From the NCBI GenBank assembly GCA_964647785.1, contig CAZYJD010000044.1:1-17436 (forward strand): a stretch of 17,436 nt of DNA. The letters are read 5' to 3'. A program made the translations under genes and the position numbers. Of the stretch, positions 7,026 through 13,034 are shown in pieces. The stretch is from CAZYJD01 sp964647785 (lineage in GTDB: Bacteria > Bacteroidota > Bacteroidia > NS11-12g > UBA9320). The first letter of the stretch is position 1, and each line of letters begins with the position of its first letter. The notes beneath the pieces were generated by a model. That model saw only the letters and a program-made list of their open reading frames with translations. It made no database searches and had not been told where the DNA came from.

Positions 7026-9134
7026 ATGAACAGAATCATTAGCATTAATCTAGGCGGCTATGCCCTGAGCATCGAAGAAGATGCCTACGACTTATTGAGA
7101 AATTATCTTCGCAAATTAGAGGCCCATTTTGCATCCAACCCAAATGGCAGGGAGATCGTCTCAGACATTGAAGCACGCCTTGCCGAGATGTTCAGTGAGC
7201 GCTTACAAGCCGGTAAAAGCTTTGTGAGCAGCCTTGATGTAGAAGAGGTGATCGCACAAATGGGCAATCCATCAGAGCTTAACGATGAAGAATCGTTTTC
7301 TGAAGGGAGCACTCACATTAGAAAAAAACTTTTTCGCGATACGGAAGAAGGTATTCTTGGTGGGGTTTGTTCTGGTTTATCGATCTATTTCGAAATTGAT
7401 GTGGTTTGGATTCGTGTCATATGGCTTGTACTTTTCTTTTTTGGAGGAATTGGCTTCATTCCTTACTTATTGTTGTGGATCATCATTCCGGCAGCGCGGA
7501 ATAAGGCAGATCGTTTGGCCATGGAGGGCAAGTCGCCCAATCTGAAAAACTTTCAGGAATCCTTTGTAGATGAAGCCGGTCGTGTAGCCGATCAATGGCG
7601 TAATAGAAGCAGAAGAAACCATTGGGGTCAGAGAATTAGGTCATTTACAAGGGCATTGGCACAGTTGTTCAAGGGTATGTTTCGACTTCTTGCAGGAATC
7701 ATAGGCATGGCGCTCATTGTTGCAGGCATTGCCCTCTTATTTGGCCTCACTTTTGGAAAAATATATGCAGAAACCAATGTCATGCCTTTTAGGCAGTTAC
7801 CGGCGCTATTGGGCCTTGAAAGTTGGTCATGGTTGATGCAACTGTCTCTTGCCCTGGTATTGCTCATTCCACTCATAGCTGCTGTGGTGGGCATTTCACG
7901 CTTTTTGGTGGGAACCCGAACACTGCCTATGATGGTTAGAAGAGGCATGGCTGTTCTATGGATATTTGCATTGTTGTCATTAGGATCACTATTGGCGTAT
8001 ACTGCACTCCAATTTTCAAATACGGAGCGCATCAGTAAGCGAAATATTCTTGATGCATCAGACACCTTGCAGGTGATGGTGAGTGATCTAGGGGAGCTTG
8101 ATAAAAAAGGGCTTTCAAACCTTCGTTTTGGCAATGTGCGCCTGGATATTGAGCTTGCCGATGATGGACAATTGGCCTTGTGGGTGGAGAAACAAAGCAA
8201 AGGTCCCAATACTGTCACCGCCCTGGAACTTGCGGGTACGATCGCAGATGGGTATGAATACAACAATGGTAGATTGACCATTTCTTCTGCATTATTGGCT
8301 CCACATGCCACCCCCTTTAGGAAACAGGAAATTCGCTATGTGTTGAAGATACCTGAGGGACAGTATGTGGTATTGAATAAGAGCTGCGAGCCGATCATTG
8401 GCAAAGCACAAAATGTTGAACATTTATGGAGTCGAGAACTTGTGGGTCACTCGTTGATCATGCAAAAAATGGGACTGGCTTGTCTTGATTGTTCCGAAAA
8501 TAGCGGTGATGGACTCACAGGTTCGTTCAGTAAGGTAGAGGTTGAGGGGGCGTTTAAGGTGCATCTTCGTCAGGGCGATGAGGCATCTTTTGAACTGCGT
8601 AGCGAGGAATATGCTGAAGAGATAGAACACCGCATTCACGATGGACGCCTTCTGATTGGCTATAGCAATGGTCTCAATTGGAAGGAAAGATTAGGGGTTT
8701 TGAGTAAGCCCCCTGAAATCTATATCACCATGACCGAAATTGAATCTTTTCGTTTCGCGGGTGCCAATGAAGTTGAGTTGAGCAATTTAAGCTCAGAGGT
8801 ATTGAATATTGAAATGGAAGGTGCCTCGAGTCTTAGGGCTAACAACCTCAATATAAAAGTGTTGGATGTGTCTGTTGAGGGCGCAGGAGAAATAGAAGTA
8901 TCGGGAAAAGCTGATAAACTGCTACTGAAACAAGAGGGAGCAGCAGATGTAGATGCATCTGAATTGATGGTTAAAGAAGCCATACTGGACCTCAATGGAG
9001 GATCGAAGTGCCGTTTGAATGTGAGCGAACGACTTGGCGGCCAGGCCAGTGGTGCTGCATCGGTGCGCTATCGCGGAACCCCCGAGCTTGGTCTTAACAC
9101 TTCAGGGGCAGTGCATCTTCAGCAAGATAATTGA
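7026..9134 (+). CDS. PspC-domain membrane protein with C-terminal DUF2807 (GIN) domain
   Basis: A 702-residue envelope protein, probably a stress-response component controlled by the PadR repressor encoded just upstream (1-nt gap). Residues 1-90 are a cytoplasmic alpha-helical region typical of Bacteroidota PspC proteins (YDLLRNYLRKLEAHF, IVSDIEARLAEMF, SLDVEEVIAQMGNP). Residues about 98-158 are the PspC domain: KLFRDTEEGILGGVCSGLS, then a transmembrane segment ending LLLWIIIPAARN. Three more membrane helices follow at about 216-243, 268-295 and 306-330. Residues about 340-490 are an extracytoplasmic linker region with beta character and several cysteines (454, 486, 489). Residues about 500-702 are a DUF2807-type beta-solenoid, with roughly 20-residue turns marked by repeated EGA(S/G) and GA motifs (EGASSLRANNL, EGAGEIEVSG, EGAADVDASEL, GGSKCRLNV, GAASVRYRGTP). 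Fusion of PspC to a GIN domain suggests that stress sensing is coupled to an adhesive or surface beta-helix, but ligand and partners are unknown. Confidence 0.88.
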   Translation: MNRIISINLGGYALSIEEDAYDLLRNYLRKLEAHFASNPNGREIVSDIEARLAEMFSERLQAGKSFVSSLDVEEVIAQMGNPSELNDEESFSEGSTHIRKKLFRDTEEGILGGVCSGLSIYFEIDVVWIRVIWLVLFFFGGIGFIPYLLLWIIIPAARNKADRLAMEGKSPNLKNFQESFVDEAGRVADQWRNRSRRNHWGQRIRSFTRALAQLFKGMFRLLAGIIGMALIVAGIALLFGLTFGKIYAETNVMPFRQLPALLGLESWSWLMQLSLALVLLIPLIAAVVGISRFLVGTRTLPMMVRRGMAVLWIFALLSLGSLLAYTALQFSNTERISKRNILDASDTLQVMVSDLGELDKKGLSNLRFGNVRLDIELADDGQLALWVEKQSKGPNTVTALELAGTIADGYEYNNGRLTISSALLAPHATPFRKQEIRYVLKIPEGQYVVLNKSCEPIIGKAQNVEHLWSRELVGHSLIMQKMGLACLDCSENSGDGLTGSFSKVEVEGAFKVHLRQGDEASFELRSEEYAEEIEHRIHDGRLLIGYSNGLNWKERLGVLSKPPEIYITMTEIESFRFAGANEVELSNLSSEVLNIEMEGASSLRANNLNIKVLDVSVEGAGEIEVSGKADKLLLKQEGAADVDASELMVKEAILDLNGGSKCRLNVSERLGGQASGAASVRYRGTPELGLNTSGAVHLQQDN

Positions 9135-9142
9135 GATAAAAA

Positions 9143-10165
9143 TTAATGTAAGCGTGCCGTTTCTTCAGCCAACCACTGCATGAGTGTATGGCCAACCGCC
9201 ATAAGGGTTGCTTTATCGATCACCTCCATGTTGTCTTTATGCGTATGCCAATGTTCGCCAAAGCCTGTTGAGGCCATGGGGTTGTAGTTGATGATATCGA
9301 TGGCCGGAATGCCTGCCAATTTGGTGATGTAGTAATGATCATCGGTGATGCTTCCGCCCATGAGATTGGTGAAGTATCTGCCGTAGCCCAGGCGTTGCCC
9401 CGTTTTCCATAGGCTGCGCATGAGATCAGGAGCAGCACTCATGGAGTGTTGTTCAAGGGCAAACATGGCATTTTTTGAACCCACCATATCTAGCAGTATG
9501 GCGTATTCCGCTTCATATCCTGCCTTATGTGGGTTTGCTGCCCAATATTGTGATCCGAGGCACCAGCTGTTTTCTGTACCCGGTCCGTGACCGCCACCAT
9601 CTTCGGCATCAAAAAGGATGATATCAACGCCCAACGGGGTATTTAAAGCTTTGAGTTGTCGGGCAATTTCCAGCAAAACGCCGGTACCGCTACCACCATC
9701 ATCTGCTCCATCAGCTGCTTCACCTGGGCGTTCGGGATCTTCATCGGCTTTGGGTCGGGTATCCCAATGCGCACAGAGTATGATGCGTTTTTCAGCTTCG
9801 GGATTGAAACTTCCAATGAGATTGGTGATGTTCCAGTAAGCACCAGTATGGGTTTTCACCGTGGTGTTTTGACGAATAACCAGCTGGGTGAAACCATCGA
9901 GTTTTTGGGCCAGATAATTGGCTGTTTTTCGATGTGCTTCTGTATTGGGCACACGCGGTCCAAAGGCCACTTGTTCAGCGATAAAGGCATAGGCGCTATC
10001 TGCATTGAATTGTGCCTGTGGAAGTTCCTTTTGGGGTGGTTTGGGTGGCGTATGGGTCTCTTTTTTTTGTTCTTGCTTTGGTTCTTCCTTACAGCTGTTG
10101 AAGCTCAACAGAAGGCCGAGAGCCATTGTAAATATGCGAACGATCTTGTGCGAATTTGCGATCAT
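9143..10165 (-). CDS. M28-family lipoprotein, glutaminyl-peptide cyclotransferase-like
   Basis: A 340-residue zinc hydrolase-fold protein resembling animal-type glutaminyl cyclases, which convert N-terminal Gln to pyroglutamate on exported proteins. The N-terminus has a hydrophobic signal ending SFNSC (Cys25), a relaxed lipobox, then a Lys/Pro/Glu-rich tether to about residue 50. Catalytic-domain motifs are CAHWDTRP (131-138), ADGADDGGSG (151-160), LFDAEDGG (184-191), LLDMVGS (224-230), GSITDDH (271-277) and FGEHWHTHKDN (302-312). The metal ligands are likely Asp155, the AED acidic pair and His307. Where animal enzymes have an EE pair this has ED. M28 aminopeptidase is the main alternative; the WHTHKDN end and single-metal-looking site favour the cyclase. 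The start ATG overlaps the cysS stop codon as ATGA (10162-10165), so it is translationally coupled to cysS. It ends 8 nt from the convergent PspC gene. Confidence 0.83.
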   Translation of the reverse strand: MIANSHKIVRIFTMALGLLLSFNSCKEEPKQEQKKETHTPPKPPQKELPQAQFNADSAYAFIAEQVAFGPRVPNTEAHRKTANYLAQKLDGFTQLVIRQNTTVKTHTGAYWNITNLIGSFNPEAEKRIILCAHWDTRPKADEDPERPGEAADGADDGGSGTGVLLEIARQLKALNTPLGVDIILFDAEDGGGHGPGTENSWCLGSQYWAANPHKAGYEAEYAILLDMVGSKNAMFALEQHSMSAAPDLMRSLWKTGQRLGYGRYFTNLMGGSITDDHYYITKLAGIPAIDIINYNPMASTGFGEHWHTHKDNMEVIDKATLMAVGHTLMQWLAEETARLH

Positions 10166-11640
10166 TTGATTCGGTTATAGGTGGTGCCTTCTTTGCCATC
10201 TTTGATTTCAAAGCCCATTTCCAGGAGTGAGTCCCGAATTTTATCAGAGGTGCCGAAATCTTTGCGGCCCCGCGCTTCTTGCCGGAGTTCGAGAATAAAA
10301 CGTATGAGTGCGTCGCTTTGGTCTGTACCTTGTGCATTGGCCATGGAAAGGCCTAAAATATCGTGAATGAAGTGCGGGATTAGTTTTTGTAAATGGACAA
10401 GCGTATCCGCATTGATTTCGGCCTTTTGGTCGTAAATGGTGTTGATACATTTTGAGGCTTCAAACAGTTGTGCGATGGCAATGGGGGTATTGAAATCTTC
10501 ATTCATGGCTGCAAAAAGCTTAGCCTCCCAATCTTTCCAATCGTGGGTATCTGAATTTCCGGTCTTGAGCAAATCCAGTTTTTCAACGGATTCAAGCAAT
10601 CGTGCGAGTCCTTTTTCAGAAGCTTGCAAAGCTTCATTTGAAAAATCGAGGGTGCTGCGGTAATGTGCCTGCAGCACAAAGAACCGCAAAGTCATGGGTG
10701 AGTAGGCTTTTTCCAGCAAGGGGTGATTTCCACCAAAGAACTCATCCATCATGATGCCATTGTTCAGGCTTTTGGCCATTTTTTGCCCGTTGATGGTGAT
10801 CATGTTGTTGTGCAACCAGTAGCGAACAGGGGCATGACCCGAGCAGGCTGTGCTTTGAGCAATTTCAGCTTCATGATGGGGGAACAATAAATCCATGCCA
10901 CCCGCATGAATATCAAAAGTGTCGCCCAGGTATTTGTTACTCATGGCAGAGCACTCGATGTGCCATCCGGGATAGCCTTCACTCCAAGGCGAATGCCATT
11001 TCATGATATGCGAAGGATCGGCTTTCTTCCAGAGAGCGAAGTCATTGGGGTTCTTTTTTTCATCCTGTCCTTCCAGTTTTCTCCGGTCTTCTCCTGCTCC
11101 GGCGACAAGGTCTTCCAGCACGCGCCCCGATAGGCTGCCGTAGTCATGTTTTTTTGCATAAGCATCCACATCGAAATAAACCGAGCCATTCACCTCATAA
11201 GCAAAGCCGTGATCCAGAATGGATTGAATCATTTCAATTTGTTCGGGTATGTGGCCACTGGCTTTTGGTTCGATGGACGGACGTAACACATTCACTGCTT
11301 CCATGCAACGGTTGTAAGAATCGGTGTATTGTTGGGCTACTTCCATGGGTTCGAGTTGCTCGAGACGGGCTTTTTTCTGAACTTTATCCTCTCCTTCATC
11401 GGCATCATTCAGCAGATGTCCAACATCGGTGATGTTGCGCACAAAGCGAACGCGATAACCCAGATGCGTGAGATAGCGTCTAACCACATCAAATACGATG
11501 GGGCCTCTGCTGTGCCCTAAATGAGGATCACCATAAACGGTGGGTCCGCATAAATACATGCCCACAAAGGGTGGATTCAGGGGTTCAAACGGCTCGAGTT
11601 TCCTGTGTAAGGTGTTATATATGCGCAGTGATTCGGACAT
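10162..11640 (-). CDS. cysS: Cysteinyl-tRNA synthetase
   Basis: A 492-residue class I aminoacyl-tRNA synthetase that charges tRNA-Cys. The HIGH motif reads HLGH (40-43) inside GPTVYGDPHLGHSR, and the KMSKS loop reads KMAKS (287-291). The zinc site that discriminates cysteine is intact: Cys31 (LCGPTVYG), Cys230 (WHIECSAM), His255 and Glu259 (FPHHEAE). The C-terminal helical and anticodon-binding part runs to a normal end with the family-typical RKDFGTSDKIRDSL segment. Length is standard. ATG at 11638-11640 lies 4 nt after a perfect TATATTTG element, so its mRNA is probably leaderless. It is followed by the M28 lipoprotein gene with a 4-bp overlap, an unusual but not unprecedented partner for a housekeeping synthetase. 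Confidence 0.97.
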   Translation of the reverse strand: MSESLRIYNTLHRKLEPFEPLNPPFVGMYLCGPTVYGDPHLGHSRGPIVFDVVRRYLTHLGYRVRFVRNITDVGHLLNDADEGEDKVQKKARLEQLEPMEVAQQYTDSYNRCMEAVNVLRPSIEPKASGHIPEQIEMIQSILDHGFAYEVNGSVYFDVDAYAKKHDYGSLSGRVLEDLVAGAGEDRRKLEGQDEKKNPNDFALWKKADPSHIMKWHSPWSEGYPGWHIECSAMSNKYLGDTFDIHAGGMDLLFPHHEAEIAQSTACSGHAPVRYWLHNNMITINGQKMAKSLNNGIMMDEFFGGNHPLLEKAYSPMTLRFFVLQAHYRSTLDFSNEALQASEKGLARLLESVEKLDLLKTGNSDTHDWKDWEAKLFAAMNEDFNTPIAIAQLFEASKCINTIYDQKAEINADTLVHLQKLIPHFIHDILGLSMANAQGTDQSDALIRFILELRQEARGRKDFGTSDKIRDSLLEMGFEIKDGKEGTTYNRIK

Positions 11641-11644
11641 GTGG

Positions 11645-11652
11645 CAAATATA
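11645..11652 (-). promoter_or_regulatory. -7 promoter element (TATATTTG) of cysS
   Basis: The minus strand reads TATATTTG, then CCAC and the cysS ATG. This 4-nt spacing and the surrounding GTATATTTGCCACATG are identical to the promoter-start junction of the 60-residue membrane protein gene. The -33 region is not clear. The element shows that cysS need not depend on read-through from the nitroreductase gene 61 nt upstream. Confidence 0.55.
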
Positions 11653-11701
11653 CGAGAGAGCACCAGCAATGCGGGAAAGGGCAGGCTGAGATTGCGCTGC
11701 A

Positions 11702-12280
11702 TTATTTTTCCCAGCGAAGGTGTTCGCTCAGTTTATTTCTTTGTCTTTCTGGCAGGGATGCGTCTTCTGCCACACATCCTAAATAAAACAATCCCAAACA
11801 GCGCTCATGATCATTCAGGTGCATATAATCAGCCAGCTCTCTGAGGTAAACAAGATTTCCGCTGCTCCAGTAGCCGCCATAACCTGGATGGTCTGCAAGG
11901 GTGAGCCACATATTTTGAACAGCCATGGCCACCGCTGCAATTTCTTCCTCTTCGGGCAGCCCATCACGTTCATGCCTGCGCATGTTGATGGCAATGATAT
12001 GGGAGACCTGTTGTTTGCGCTTTTCAAATTTTTCGTATTTGGCGCTGGAGAAACGTTCTTCCGGGGTGTGGGAGCTGTAAAGGAATGCCATGTAATCGAG
12101 CAACTTGTTTTTGGCACCTCCTTCATATACAACGAATTGCCAGGGTTGGCTAAGGTGATGGGTTGGTGCCCATATGGCATTGGCCAGCATTCTCTCGATA
12201 AATTGATTCGGGATCTTTTCACCACTCATTTGAGTAGGATAAACGGACCTTCTTGATTGGATGATTTGATCTATATGCAT
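11702..12280 (-). CDS. Nitroreductase-family FMN oxidoreductase
   Basis: A 192-residue member of the nitroreductase/YdjA-like superfamily, which uses FMN and NAD(P)H to reduce nitro compounds, quinones or other electrophiles. Family features are the N-terminal SRRSVYPTQM (residues 8-17, FMN phosphate-binding arginines), IPNQFIERMLANAIWAPTHHLSQPWQFVV (23-51) with the conserved AP and QPW motifs, AVAMAVQNMWLTL (about 116-128), and a C-terminal stretch LGLFYLGC that contacts the flavin. Length is normal for the small, single-domain type. ATG at 12278-12280 is the natural start; no good SD or exact TAnnTTTG element is seen upstream, though the 106-bp gap to the divergent superoxide dismutase is AT-rich. 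cysS follows 61 nt downstream on the same strand. The physiological substrate is unknown. Confidence 0.85.
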   Translation of the reverse strand: MHIDQIIQSRRSVYPTQMSGEKIPNQFIERMLANAIWAPTHHLSQPWQFVVYEGGAKNKLLDYMAFLYSSHTPEERFSSAKYEKFEKRKQQVSHIIAINMRRHERDGLPEEEEIAAVAMAVQNMWLTLADHPGYGGYWSSGNLVYLRELADYMHLNDHERCLGLFYLGCVAEDASLPERQRNKLSEHLRWEK

Positions 12281-12350
12281 GGGTAACGGCTATGTGTTTA
12301 CAAAACAAGTACCAAGCTGATTTGTTAAACAAAATGAAATACGCAAATGC

Positions 12351-12358
12351 TAACTTTG
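12351..12358 (+). promoter_or_regulatory. -7 promoter element (TAACTTTG) of the superoxide dismutase gene
   Basis: TAACTTTG is an exact TAnnTTTG match, 28 nt upstream of the ATG at 12387. The resulting AT-rich leader (TTAAAAAACAAAAC before ATTATG) has no Shine-Dalgarno sequence, as is usual in Bacteroidota. The nearest upstream TTTG (12321-12324) is 26 nt away, too far to be a sure -33 element. Confidence 0.5.
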
Positions 12359-12386
12359 CCCGACGAACATTAAAAAACAAAACATT

Positions 12387-12986
12387 ATGTCATTTGAATT
12401 ACCATCATTACCCTACGCGTTCGAAGCTCTCGAACCTTACATTGATACCACAACGATGCAAATCCACCACGGCAAGCATCACGCTGGTTATGTAAACAAT
12501 TTAAACAACGCCATTGCCGGCACCGATATGGAAGGCAAGTCATTGGAGGATATTCTTGCCAATGTAGGTGAAAATACCGCCGTGAGAAACAACGGTGGCG
12601 GTCATTACAATCACAGCTTGTTTTGGAGCATCATGTCGCCTAATGGAGGTGGAAATCCATCTGGAGATCTTGCTTCTGCCATTGATACGGCTTTTGGAAA
12701 CATCGACACCTTCAAAGAGAAATTCACCCAGGCCGCACTTACCCGATTTGGTAGCGGATGGGCCTGGCTTTGTGTGAACAATGGCAAGCTGGATATATGT
12801 TCAACCGCCAATCAAGATAACCCTGTGATGGGAATCAGCTGCGGTGGAACACCCATTCTCGGATTAGATGTATGGGAACATGCTTACTATTTGAAGTACC
12901 AGAATCGCCGTCCCGAGTACGTGTCAGCTTTCTACAATGTGATTAACTGGGAAGAAGTAGCACGCAGATTTAAGCAGGCACTTTAA
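12387..12986 (+). CDS. sodA: Superoxide dismutase, Mn/Fe family
   Basis: A 199-residue cytoplasmic enzyme that dismutates superoxide to oxygen and hydrogen peroxide. The N-terminal domain has MQIHHGKHHAGYVNN, with His27 as the first metal ligand, and GGGHYNHSLFW with the second ligand. The C-terminal domain has FGSGWAWL, then DVWEHAYYLKYQNRRPEY, with the Asp and His that complete the metal site. The segment STANQD supplies the second-sphere glutamine from the C-terminal domain, and GGGHYNH has Gly at the position where Fe enzymes often have Gln. Both point to the Mn-type arrangement, although metal use in Bacteroidota enzymes can be cambialistic. Length is standard. It is monocistronic: its own -7 element lies 28 nt upstream and an intrinsic terminator follows 22 nt after the stop. 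It is transcribed divergently from the nitroreductase gene, so the two might share redox control, which is inference. The symbol sodA follows the Mn-type signature and is less certain than the family. Confidence 0.93.
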   Translation: MSFELPSLPYAFEALEPYIDTTTMQIHHGKHHAGYVNNLNNAIAGTDMEGKSLEDILANVGENTAVRNNGGGHYNHSLFWSIMSPNGGGNPSGDLASAIDTAFGNIDTFKEKFTQAALTRFGSGWAWLCVNNGKLDICSTANQDNPVMGISCGGTPILGLDVWEHAYYLKYQNRRPEYVSAFYNVINWEEVARRFKQAL

Positions 12987-13008
12987 TATTATAATCGACT
13001 ATTGGTTG

Positions 13009-13034
13009 AAGGGTTCCTCAGGGAACCCTTTTTT
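13009..13034 (+). terminator. Intrinsic terminator of the superoxide dismutase gene
   Basis: A perfect 9-bp stem AAGGGTTCC (13009-13017) and GGAACCCTT (13022-13030) with a TCAG loop is followed by TTTTATTTTAT. This is the only textbook rho-independent terminator in the window. The T-run side overlaps the stop codon (13033-13035) of the convergent glycosyltransferase gene. On the minus strand no T-run follows the stem, so it should serve the plus strand only. Confidence 0.85.

Noticed and set aside
7628..8311. 227-codon open frame on the minus strand inside the PspC gene
   Set aside because: It is antisense to a well-supported coding sequence, Ser/Arg/Pro-rich and without domain-like features: a shadow frame.
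9656..10180. 174-codon open frame on the plus strand across the M28 gene
   Set aside because: It is antisense to a gene with intact catalytic motifs and has no recognisable features apart from hydrophobic stretches mirrored from the tether region.
11807..12256. 149-codon open frame antisense to the nitroreductase gene
   Set aside because: The opposite strand encodes a full nitroreductase with conserved motifs; this frame has none.
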